Origin: an uncultured Lachnospiraceae bacterium
Lineage (GTDB): Bacteria > Bacillota > Clostridia > Lachnospirales > Lachnospiraceae
DNA length: 7,986 nt
Direction of reading: 5' to 3'
NCBI GenBank assembly: GCA_902783295.1
Contig: CACZQT010000228.1
Location: 1 to 7,986 of the forward strand
In this document: in pieces, positions 1 through 6,232 of the stretch
Layout: the number at the start of each line of letters is the position of its first letter
Numbering within the stretch: the stretch's first letter is position 1
Notes under the pieces: model-generated
Told to the model about the DNA's origin: nothing
Databases searched by the model: none
What the model saw: only the letters and a program-made list of their open reading frames with translations
Position numbers and translations under genes: made by a program

Positions 1-1904
1 ACTCCCTTGTAGGAGCGGTTTTCCTTCACGCCGTCGATGATCTGTCCGGACAGGGAAGGATCGATCGCGGCATCCGCCGTGTACTCCGCGTACTGCAGGG
101 ATGCGGGATAGTAAACTTCCTCGCCCTCCGGCTCCACGGGCGGTCCGAAGGCCGCTGTCAGGTGGGAGCTGTAGGAAGGACTGTAGGCGCCTGTCATCCC
201 CACCAGGATGTAGTCGCAGCCCGCGATATCCTCTGCCGCCGCGCGCGTCAGGTCTTCTTTCTTATATGTGGGATTGCCGTTTGCATCGGGGTCACCCGTG
301 GGATCGCCCAGCGTATCGGTCACAACATCAAAGTACCTGCCCAGCGTATCCAGATCCAGTCCCGGTGCCCAGGAAGGAGTGCCCGGGTTGATGCCGAACA
401 TCCAGTTGGCCGTGAAACCGGTGCTGTAGACGTAAGGCACATAGACTTTCGCCTTTTCGCCCTTTCCGCCTTCCTTAATGGTGCCGTCGTTCTTAATCAT
501 GACGACAGACTGCTTCTGGGTCTCCAGGCCGTAGGCATTGGCGGATTCGCTGTAGATGATGGAATCCGCATAGGCGGAATCGTTGTAAGGCTGATCAAAC
601 ATCTTCAGGTTCATCATCAGCTTGATGTACTTATACGCCGCGTTGCTGGCGATGGCATCTGCTTCTTCCTGTCCGAGTTTTTCAACCATCAGGTTATAAC
701 CTTCGGTGATCGCATCCAGACTGCCGTAGCCACCCAGGATGTTCACGCCGCGTTCGAAGCCAAGAGCTACACGCTCCGGTTCAGTAAGATCTTCAGTCCC
801 CCACAGACCGCCGGTCTTGAGACCCAGGCCGCCGAATACACCCCAGTCGGTGATCTTCAGGCTGTCATAGCCGTATTCTTCCAGCAGGCCGTACATGAAG
901 GGGTTATAAGCGCCGGCGAATTCACCGCCGAAAGGATTGCCGTCTTTGTCAACGTTGATGGCGTACTCAGTCATAATACCGGAGGAACCGGTCTTGCCGG
1001 GCAGCTTGAAGACGCCGTCGAAATAGGTAATCAGGTGAGCTTCGAGATTTTCACCGGGGAAGATCGCGTAACGGCCGGTCCAGCTGTGGTCATCACGTCC
1101 GCCTTCGGTGGAGCCTGCGCCGCCGTAATGCTTCGTGAAGCAGTATACGGATTCAGGGCCCCAGCCAAGGTCTTCGCCGTTCTCGTCATAGGTGGACTGC
1201 ATGGCGTTTACATAAGCGGTGGTGATGTCCAGCGTCAGCTGAGGATCTTCACCATAGGTGCCGCCTGCACGTCCCATCACAGGAGAAGCGATATCCACCT
1301 GCGGCCCGAGCAGTGCGGTTACACCAGCTGCGCGGTATTCCTTCGCGGTTTCATTACCGATTGCAGCTGCCAGTTCCACATCCATGGTGGAAGCCAGGGA
1401 CAGGGTCTCAACCAGGCCGGAAATATTCGCCGGGTCGATGGAGATCATGGCAGGGATGCCGTAGTAGCAGCTCTCCGCCACTTCCTGAATGGCATTGGTC
1501 CATTTCGCATGGGCACCGCCGCCGTTGGAGATGGCACGGGTCACGCCGCCGCGGCCGCCGGCCCGCAGATAGGTGGCAGAGCTGTCATCCGCTGCGAGAG
1601 GTTCGGTTGTGAAATTGCCCCAGCCGCCATGAGCCAGAATCACCATACGTTCTGCGCCCTGCATCTGGGCTACCAGATCCTCGGCACGCTCTTCGGCCGG
1701 TTTTCTCCAGTCTTCATAGACATCCAGAGTTCCGTTCTGGTTCAGGTCCTTGAAGGCAAAGCCGTCGTCTTCCAGGACTTTTACGCCGGAAGTCTGGGAC
1801 AGGCCAAGGGTCTCGCCGCCTTCGTTTTCAATCTTCACCCAGCCGTCATCCGTAACGGTTACGGTATATTTCGCACCTTCGCCGGGTACGGGAACATACG
1901 GGCC
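1..1904 (-). repeat. GH3 repeat unit 2 (truncated by window edge)
   Basis: Second tandem coding repeat, from residue 962 (GPYVPVPGEGAKY) to residue 1595 at the left edge. It keeps all the GH3 motifs of unit 1 (K1219/H1220, D1314). The C-terminal domain is visibly less conserved than the barrel: the stretch after MIKNDGTI differs at many positions and carries net indels of four codons, shifting the repeat period from 2370 to 2382 bases. The visible part shows no stop or frameshift, so both units appear intact. Confidence 0.9.
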
Positions 1905-4787
1905 AAAGCCTGCGTAAGGATCCTCTTCTTCCACAACAGCCGCTGCCTTCAGCTTGTCGCCGAAGTCGAAGCTGGTGATCTTTGTAATAGGTTCTGCAGA
2001 GTACTTTTCAGTACGGGCATCGCTGATCACGCCGGCCCAGTTCATGCCGAAGGCGAAATCATAGGCGTTGCCGGCTGCATCCTTGTAGCATTCCACATCC
2101 CTGGGAACGTCGGTCAGCTGTGCTTCCACGGCTTCCATGGAGACGGGCTGCTGGAATACCAGCAGGCCCTGAGGTTCCGTCTGGCCCAGGATGATTTCAG
2201 CAACCGCTTCCGTCTTCTGCGCATTGTAGGAAACCAGGATGACATCCGCCAGAGGTTCCACGTCGGTCCAGATCATGCCGCGTTCCATCGCTACGGAAGC
2301 GATTACGGGAACGTCGCCTGCGGCTTCCGCCGCATACTGCAGCGCTTCCAGATGGCCGTAGTTCGCATCCGCCGGAGCGGTCACGCCCTTATAGGACCGG
2401 TTTTCCTTCACGCCGTCAATAATCTGACCGGACAGGGAAGGATCTGCTGCTGTGTCTGCGGTATATTCCGCGTACTGCAGAGAAGCGGGATAATACACTT
2501 CATCGCCTTCCACAGGAGTGGGGGCGCCAAATGCAGGCTGCAGATAATTGCTGTAGGAAGGACTGTACGCGCCGGTCATGCCCACCAGGACATAATCACA
2601 GGCAGCGATGTCTTCCTTGGAGGCGCGCTCGATATCATCCTTCGTATAAACGCCGCCTTCACCCGAAGGATCCTTTACAGTATCCGTTACGATTTCAAAA
2701 TAGTTGCCAAGAACGTCCAGGTTCATGCCCGGCTGCCAGGAAGGAGTGCCGGGGTTGATTCCGAACATCCAGTTGGCTACAAAACCGGTGCTGTATACGT
2801 AAGGTACATACACCTTCGGCTTCTCGGCAGGAGCTTCTTTCTTCGCGATCGTGCCGTCATTCTTGATCATGACCACGGACTGCTTCTGAGTCTCCAGGCC
2901 ATAAGCGTTGGCGGATTCGCTGTAAACGATGGAATCCGCATAGGCAGAATCGTTGTACGGCTGATCGAACATATTCAGGTTCATCATCAGCTCAATGTAG
3001 TTGTAAGCTGCCTTGCTGACGATCTTGTCCGCTTCCGCCTGGCCGATCTTTTCTACCAGGATGTTATAGCCTTCGGTAATCGCGTTTGTATCGCCATATC
3101 CGCCCAGTACATTGACTCCGCGGGAGAAGCCCAGAGCTACACGCTCCGGTTCGGAAAGATCTTCCGTGCCCCACAGGCCGCCGGTCTTCAGGCCCAGGCC
3201 GCCGAATACGCCCCAGTCGGTAATCTTCAGGCTGTCAAAACCGTATTCGTTCAGCAGGCCATACATAAACTTGTTGTACGCGCCGGCATATTCGCCGCCG
3301 AAAGGATTGCCGTCCTTGTCGACATTGATGGCATACTCGGTCATGATACCGGAGGAACCGGTCTTGCCGGGCAGCTTGAACACGCCGTCGAAGTAGGTGA
3401 TCAGATGAGCTTCCAGGTTTTCTCCGGGGAAGATCGCGTAACGGCCGGTCCAGCTGTGGTCGTCACGTCCGCCTTCAGTGGAGCCTGCGCCGCCGTAATG
3501 CTTGGTGAAGCAGTATACGGATTCAGGACCCCAGCCCAGGTCTTCGCCCTTTTCGTCATAAGTGGACTGCATGGCGTTTACATAAGCTGTGGTGATATCC
3601 AGTGTCAGCTGAGGATCTTCACCATAGGTGCCGCCCGCACGTCCCATCACAGGAGAAGCGATATCCACCTGCGGTCCCAGCAGTGCGGTCACGCCCGCTG
3701 CGCGGTACTGCTTCGCGGTCTCGTTACCGATTTCAGCTGCCAGTTCCGGATTCATGGTGGAAGCCAGGGACAGGGTCTCGATCAGGCCGGAGATATTCGC
3801 CGGATCGATGGAGATCATCGCCGGGATACCATAGTAGCAGCTCTCTGCCACTTCCTGAATGGCGTTGGTCCACTTCGCATGAGCGCCGCCGCCGTTGGAG
3901 ATGGCACGGGTTACGCCGCCGCGGCCGCCGGCCCGCAGATAAGTAGCCGAACCGTCGTCATCCGCCAGAGGTTCTGTCGTGAAATTGCCCCAGCCTCCAT
4001 GAGCCAGGATAACAGCACGTTCTGCACCCTGCATCTGGGCTACCAGATCCTCAGCACGCTCTTCCGAGGTCTTTCTCCAGTCTTCATAGACATCCAGGGT
4101 TCCGTTCTGGTTCAGATCCTTGAAGGCAAAACCATCTTCCTCGATGATCTTCACACCGGAGGTCTGGGACAGGCCCAGGGTCTCACCGCCTTCGTTTTCG
4201 ATCTTCACCCAGCCGTCATCCGTAACCGTAACGACATATTTGGCACCTTCGCCCGGTTCCGGAATATACGGGCCTTCTTCTGCAGGAGCAGGCTCCGTTT
4301 CGGCAGGTGCGCCGGCATTGTTCTTATAAGGATCGTTATTCTGATAAGGATCATTATTCTTATAAGGGTCATTACCGGCTGTATCCTGCTTATAAGGGTC
4401 ATTATTCTTATAAGGATCGTTGCCGGCCGTATCCTGCTTATAAGGGTCATTATTCTTATAAGGATCGTTGGTCGATGTATCCTGCTTATAAGGATCATTA
4501 TTCACGTAAGGATCATTGTTCTTATAAGGGTCATTGTTTACATAAGGATCATTGGTCGCTGCGCCGGATTCAGCTGCTGCAGCCGCCGCCGGCTGCTGGC
4601 CTTCCGGAATCACCAGTTTATAAGGGCTGTCCGCAGCGTTGGTGGACAGCACAACCGCATTGGAATCTGCCGCCGGCTCACTGGTCGTCGTCTTGGGCTG
4701 TCCGCTGCAGCCGGCCAGGCCCAGGCTTAAGACCATTGCCAGAAGTACCGACAAAGAGATTTTTGTCTTTGTTCTGTGTTTGTTCAT
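1..4787 (-). CDS. Tandem double-GH3 glycoside hydrolase lipoprotein (3' end outside window)
   Basis: Probable exo-acting beta-glycosidase (beta-glucosidase-like) anchored on the outside of the membrane; 1595 residues are visible. Residues 1-27 form a lipoprotein signal peptide: basic N-terminus, hydrophobic core, lipobox LAGC with lipidated Cys27. Residues 79-157 are a repetitive N-D-P-Y linker. Two GH3 units follow, starting near residues 172 and 962. Each opens with an EF-hand-like loop DLNQNGTLDVYE (224-235; 1014-1025). The GH3 barrel then shows GRAGGTYGEDP (from 383), FTKHYGG with K429/H430 (K1219/H1220), and ITDW with the expected catalytic nucleophile D524 (D1314). The first C-terminal alpha/beta domain ends near residue 925; the second is cut by the edge. 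By comparison about 125 or more residues are missing. The ATG at 4787-4785 has TGGAGGGA six bases upstream. Substrate is not readable from sequence; the acid/base residue was not assigned. The frame is open throughout. Confidence 0.93.
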   Translation of the reverse strand, partial: MNKHRTKTKISLSVLLAMVLSLGLAGCSGQPKTTTSEPAADSNAVVLSTNAADSPYKLVIPEGQQPAAAAAAESGAATNDPYVNNDPYKNNDPYVNNDPYKQDTSTNDPYKNNDPYKQDTAGNDPYKNNDPYKQDTAGNDPYKNNDPYQNNDPYKNNAGAPAETEPAPAEEGPYIPEPGEGAKYVVTVTDDGWVKIENEGGETLGLSQTSGVKIIEEDGFAFKDLNQNGTLDVYEDWRKTSEERAEDLVAQMQGAERAVILAHGGWGNFTTEPLADDDGSATYLRAGGRGGVTRAISNGGGAHAKWTNAIQEVAESCYYGIPAMISIDPANISGLIETLSLASTMNPELAAEIGNETAKQYRAAGVTALLGPQVDIASPVMGRAGGTYGEDPQLTLDITTAYVNAMQSTYDEKGEDLGWGPESVYCFTKHYGGAGSTEGGRDDHSWTGRYAIFPGENLEAHLITYFDGVFKLPGKTGSSGIMTEYAINVDKDGNPFGGEYAGAYNKFMYGLLNEYGFDSLKITDWGVFGGLGLKTGGLWGTEDLSEPERVALGFSRGVNVLGGYGDTNAITEGYNILVEKIGQAEADKIVSKAAYNYIELMMNLNMFDQPYNDSAYADSIVYSESANAYGLETQKQSVVMIKNDGTIAKKEAPAEKPKVYVPYVYSTGFVANWMFGINPGTPSWQPGMNLDVLGNYFEIVTDTVKDPSGEGGVYTKDDIERASKEDIAACDYVLVGMTGAYSPSYSNYLQPAFGAPTPVEGDEVYYPASLQYAEYTADTAADPSLSGQIIDGVKENRSYKGVTAPADANYGHLEALQYAAEAAGDVPVIASVAMERGMIWTDVEPLADVILVSYNAQKTEAVAEIILGQTEPQGLLVFQQPVSMEAVEAQLTDVPRDVECYKDAAGNAYDFAFGMNWAGVISDARTEKYSAEPITKITSFDFGDKLKAAAVVEEEDPYAGFGPYVPVPGEGAKYTVTVTDDGWVKIENEGGETLGLSQTSGVKVLEDDGFAFKDLNQNGTLDVYEDWRKPAEERAEDLVAQMQGAERMVILAHGGWGNFTTEPLAADDSSATYLRAGGRGGVTRAISNGGGAHAKWTNAIQEVAESCYYGIPAMISIDPANISGLVETLSLASTMDVELAAAIGNETAKEYRAAGVTALLGPQVDIASPVMGRAGGTYGEDPQLTLDITTAYVNAMQSTYDENGEDLGWGPESVYCFTKHYGGAGSTEGGRDDHSWTGRYAIFPGENLEAHLITYFDGVFKLPGKTGSSGIMTEYAINVDKDGNPFGGEFAGAYNPFMYGLLEEYGYDSLKITDWGVFGGLGLKTGGLWGTEDLTEPERVALGFERGVNILGGYGSLDAITEGYNLMVEKLGQEEADAIASNAAYKYIKLMMNLKMFDQPYNDSAYADSIIYSESANAYGLETQKQSVVMIKNDGTIKEGGKGEKAKVYVPYVYSTGFTANWMFGINPGTPSWAPGLDLDTLGRYFDVVTDTLGDPTGDPDANGNPTYKKEDLTRAAAEDIAGCDYILVGMTGAYSPSYSSHLTAAFGPPVEPEGEEVYYPASLQYAEYTADAAIDPSLSGQIIDGVKENRSYKG
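1905..4274 (-). repeat. GH3 repeat unit 1 (complete)
   Basis: First of two tandem coding repeats, residues 172-961 (790 codons), beginning at the motif GPYIPEPGEGAKY. It holds the EF-hand-like loop, GH3 N-terminal barrel, GH3 C-terminal alpha/beta domain (ending near FGMNWAGVI) and a short acidic linker into unit 2. Aligned by eye to unit 2, about 21 substitutions fall in the roughly 360 residues up to the nucleophile motif, so this part is about 94% identical. Confidence 0.9.
4317..4553 (-). repeat. Eleven N-D-P-Y linker repeats in the lipoprotein
   Basis: Residues 79-157 of the GH3 lipoprotein consist of eleven N-D-P-Y units. Most are hexads NDPYKN, NDPYVN or NDPYQN; three are decads ending KQDTST or KQDTAG. 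Codons for the same residues vary (AAT/AAC, GAT/GAC), so the array is not a very recent DNA amplification, although CCT TAT is almost invariant. The position between the lipidated cysteine and the first catalytic unit suggests a hydrophilic cell-wall-spanning tether. Single DPY or SPY motifs also occur at about residue 50 (DSPYK) and just before the second GH3 unit (EEDPYAG). Confidence 0.9.
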
Positions 4788-4810
4788 ACCATTCCCTCCA
4801 TATGAGAAGA

Positions 4811-4826
4811 CTGTAAAAAATAACAG
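4811..4826. promoter_or_regulatory. Imperfect palindrome at the GH3 transcription start (possible operator)
   Basis: CTGTAAAAAATAACAG has arms CTGTAA/TAACAG, matching at five of six positions, and overlaps the predicted transcription start of the GH3 gene. The location suits a repressor site for a sugar-responsive regulator. The AT-richness makes a chance palindrome quite possible, and no regulator family can be assigned. Confidence 0.25.
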
Positions 4827-4830
4827 CTAT

Positions 4831-4859
4831 ATTTTACATGATTTGCCGATTTTTAGCAA
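4831..4859 (-). promoter_or_regulatory. Predicted promoter of the GH3 lipoprotein gene
   Basis: On the minus strand TTGCTA (4859-4854, -35) and TAAAAT (4836-4831, -10) are separated by 17 bases. A TG dinucleotide directly precedes the -10. The expected transcription start near 4824 gives a leader of about 37 bases. The surrounding 100 bases are AT-rich, unlike the coding flanks. Confidence 0.6.
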
Positions 4860-4890
4860 CCATTTTATGAAAACATCACAATCTTTTTGT

Positions 4891-4903
4891 GAAAATACTT
4901 TTC
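4891..4903. promoter_or_regulatory. Short perfect inverted repeat upstream of the GH3 promoter
   Basis: GAAAATACTTTTC has perfect five-base arms and a three-base centre. It sits about 30 bases upstream of the predicted -35 of the GH3 gene, a position typical for an activator site. It is AT-rich, so chance is a real alternative. Confidence 0.2.
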
Positions 4904-4954
4904 GAATAAACTATATCCTGAAAGAATATGGCTCTCCCTGAAACAGAAAAAGCA

Positions 4955-4986
4955 GACGCAGGAACGCAAAAAATCTTCCTTGCGTC
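4955..4986 (-). other. Imperfect hairpin in divergent region, possible leftward terminator
   Basis: GACGCA (4955-4960) pairs with TGCGTC (4981-4986), and GGAA (4961-4964) pairs with TTCC (4976-4979), with a single T bulge and an 11-base loop. Read on the minus strand, the stem is followed after a few bases by TGCTTTTTC, so it could stop leftward transcription before the GH3 promoter. Read on the plus strand there is no T run. No other function is evident. Confidence 0.35.
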
Positions 4987-5032
4987 AGCCCTGGAAGGTC
5001 TTTCTTATGTCAGCCGAAGAAGGGCTTCCTTA

Positions 5033-5061
5033 TTGACTTTTTTTCGGCTTATGCGTATACT
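5033..5061 (+). promoter_or_regulatory. Strong predicted promoter of the small basic gene
   Basis: TTGACT (5033-5038) and TATACT (5056-5061) each match the sigma-A consensus at five of six positions with an ideal 17-base spacer. The expected transcription start is near 5068, about 25 bases before the TTG start codon at 5093. AGCCGAA (5012-5018) and TTCGGCT (5043-5049) form a seven-base inverted repeat straddling the -35, which might serve regulation. Confidence 0.75.
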
Positions 5062-5077
5062 TCTGTCAGAATATAGA

Positions 5078-5084
5078 AGGGAGG
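5078..5084 (+). promoter_or_regulatory. Ribosome binding site that fixes the TTG start of the small basic gene
   Basis: AGGGAGG lies eight bases before TTG at 5093. Together with the promoter immediately upstream it shows that translation begins at TTG 5093. The same frame has earlier ATG codons at 4928 and 5051, but they lie upstream of or inside the promoter. Confidence 0.75.
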
Positions 5085-5092
5085 ATCCGGAC

Positions 5093-5266
5093 TTGAAGAA
5101 AAAAGCAAAAAAGCTGACGAAACTGGACATCCTGAAGCAGACCAAAGACCGCACTCCCATGCCAAGACCGGCCGTTTTCCGGGACAAGACCAAATACGAT
5201 CGAAAACGTCAGAAAAAAGAATGGATGGACGATTCCTCGCCATCCATTAATTTCTTCTGCGTGTAA
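5093..5266 (+). CDS. Small basic protein with in-frame terminator hairpin; candidate ribosome-rescue factor
   Basis: A 57-residue protein with about 18 Lys/Arg against 7 Asp/Glu. It has a lysine-rich N-terminus, a central DILKQTKDR, a Pro/Arg stretch (PMPRP, 22-26), the motif KTKYDRKRQKK (32-42) and a hydrophobic end NFFCV. The TTG start is set by a consensus promoter and ribosome site. The DNA of codons 43-52 folds into a 12-bp hairpin followed by a T-rich run, all before the TAA, so much of the mRNA may end without a stop codon. That layout, the small size, high charge and K-x-x-Y-x-R-K-like cluster recall ArfA (proteobacteria) and BrfA (Bacillus), which recruit a release factor to stalled ribosomes when tmRNA fails. 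The coding call is secure; the function is inference. The alternative is a conserved small basic protein of unknown role with a terminator that happens to overlap its end. Confidence 0.75.
   Translation: MKKKAKKLTKLDILKQTKDRTPMPRPAVFRDKTKYDRKRQKKEWMDDSSPSINFFCV
5220..5258 (+). terminator. Hairpin terminator inside the coding sequence, before the stop codon
   Basis: AATGGATGG (5220-5228) pairs perfectly with CCATCCATT (5240-5248). Inside, after a bulged A, CGA (5230-5232) pairs with TCG (5237-5239) around a TTCC tetraloop. T-rich sequence follows (AATTTCTTCT, 5249-5258). Release at the T run would cut the message within codons 54-56, upstream of TAA at 5264-5266. On the opposite strand the stem is followed by CTTTTTTC, an even better T tract, so it may act both ways. 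No other T-tailed hairpin was seen between this gene and the exporter gene. Confidence 0.65.
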
Positions 5267-5410
5267 TTGACCCAGGTCCGCAAGCGGACGTCAGCTCCTC
5301 CCGGCCTCTCATTCATGAGGGGAGCGCAGGCGGACTTTGCGCGCCGGGCATGGTCGCGAAGCGGCACTTTCCTGTGTCTGTCACTAATACTTTCTGAAAG
5401 GAATCCCAAG
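5267..5410 (+). other. GC-rich structured leader of the exporter genes
   Basis: This stretch has no convincing gene. GTCCGC (5276-5281) can pair with GCGGAC at 5284-5289 or with a second GCGGAC at 5330-5335, so the two foldings exclude each other. A hairpin CTCAT/ATGAG (5308-5319, extendable to 5305-5322) and an outer CCCGGC/GCCGGG pair (5300-5305 with 5343-5348) add structure. A weak -10-like TAATAC lies at 5385-5390 without a good -35. The ribosome site GAAAGGA (5396-5402) lies eight bases before the exporter start. No known riboswitch or T-box core motif was recognised. Confidence 0.4.
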
Positions 5411-6232
5411 ATGAACCCTGAGATACCCTTTGTCGAACATCTCCCGGCGGAACGTCCGGAGCACGTCGGCGTCATGCAGCTTTCCGCCTTCATGGGGGAA
5501 CTGCTGCTGAAAAACGGCGGTGAAATCTACCGCGTGCAGGACACGCTGAACCGCATCATCGATGCCTGCGGCTTCCCAAACCACAGCGTCTACGTTCTGT
5601 CCAACGGTATCTTCATCACCATCAATGAAGGAATGCCGGATGCATGCAGCGCCGTACGTTACGTCAAGCTGGGGAATCTGCATCTGAACAATATTGCCCG
5701 TCTGAACCAGGTTTCCCGGGACATCTGTGACGGACGGATCGGCCGGGATGAAGCCTACCGCCGTCTGCAGGAAATTGAAAAACCGATCCCGGACAGGAAG
5801 CTTTCCATGGCGCTCTGCTGCGGTTTTGGCTGCGGCGGCTTTTCTGTTCTTTTCGGAGGCTCTCTGCGGGATGGAATCACCGCTTTTCTGGTCGGCATCG
5901 TGCTGAAGCTGGTGCTTTACGAACTGGACGAGCGTCAGCACATCACCCGGTTTCCTACATTTATCCTGGCTTCTTTCTTTTTAACCCTTGTCAGCGCTCT
6001 CTGCATGCTGACCGGCTTCCCGGATCACTTTGATCTGATCGTCATCGGTTCCATCATGCCGCTGGTGCCCGGATATTCGCTGACGACCTCCATCCGGGAT
6101 TTCTTCAACGGAGATTATCTCTCCGGTCTTATACATCTGATCGATGCCCTGCTGGTTGCTTTCTCCATCGCGGTCGGTGTCGGCATCTGCATCAAACTGA
6201 TTTCTTTCATGGGAGGGAGGTTTGTACTGTGA
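5411..6232 (+). CDS. Threonine/serine exporter, ThrE N-terminal-type subunit (YjjP-like)
   Basis: 273-residue membrane protein of the ThrE/YjjP family, expected to export threonine and serine with the subunit encoded directly downstream. A soluble N-terminal domain carries the family signature around residues 30-50: ELLLKNGGEIYRVQDT, with E38, Y40 and R41. About five hydrophobic segments follow from residue 135 onward. They include the segment ending in GCGGFSVLFGG, FPTFILASFF, and the hallmark MPLVPGYSLTTSIRDFF (216-232), with a final helix near the C-terminus. ATG 5411 is chosen because GAAAGGA lies eight bases upstream and homology begins just after it. The frame extends back to a TTG at 5267, but those 48 codons have no family resemblance. 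The gene overlaps the next by four bases. Substrate is inferred from the family, not shown. Confidence 0.88.
   Translation: MNPEIPFVEHLPAERPEHVGVMQLSAFMGELLLKNGGEIYRVQDTLNRIIDACGFPNHSVYVLSNGIFITINEGMPDACSAVRYVKLGNLHLNNIARLNQVSRDICDGRIGRDEAYRRLQEIEKPIPDRKLSMALCCGFGCGGFSVLFGGSLRDGITAFLVGIVLKLVLYELDERQHITRFPTFILASFFLTLVSALCMLTGFPDHFDLIVIGSIMPLVPGYSLTTSIRDFFNGDYLSGLIHLIDALLVAFSIAVGVGICIKLISFMGGRFVL

Noticed and set aside
4317..4553. Possible CRISPR-like array because of regular short repeats
   Set aside because: The units are 18- or 30-base coding repeats without unique spacers, in frame inside a lipoprotein gene, with synonymous variation.
162..4730. Plus-strand open frame of 1522 codons
   Set aside because: It is the exact codon-aligned antisense of the GH3 lipoprotein gene, lacks recognisable domains and has no ribosome site. 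The minus strand shows clear GH3 motifs, a lipobox and a promoter.
4307..4816. Plus-strand frame rich in YKGHYSYKD-type repeats
   Set aside because: It is the out-of-frame antisense reading of the NDPY repeat coding sequence; the periodicity comes from the real linker.
4867..4882. Catabolite repression (cre) site TGAAAACATCACAA near the GH3 promoter
   Set aside because: It resembles the cre consensus only in its first half; the central CG and the second half-site do not match.
4928..5092. Upstream extension of the small basic protein to ATG 4928
   Set aside because: A near-consensus promoter (5033-5061) and a ribosome site (5078-5084) fall inside this stretch, placing the transcription start after it. 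TTG 5093 fits both signals.
5267..5410. N-terminal extension of the exporter protein to TTG 5267
   Set aside because: The 48 extra codons lack family similarity and a ribosome site, while ATG 5411 has GAAAGGA at proper spacing.
5267..5410. T-box or amino-acid riboswitch controlling the threonine exporter
   Set aside because: No T-box core motif and no recognisable riboswitch consensus could be found; only generic hairpins remain.
5384..5941. Minus-strand open frame of 185 codons opposite the exporter
   Set aside because: Shadow of the ThrE_N-type gene; no domain, promoter or ribosome site seen, and the plus strand has convincing family motifs.
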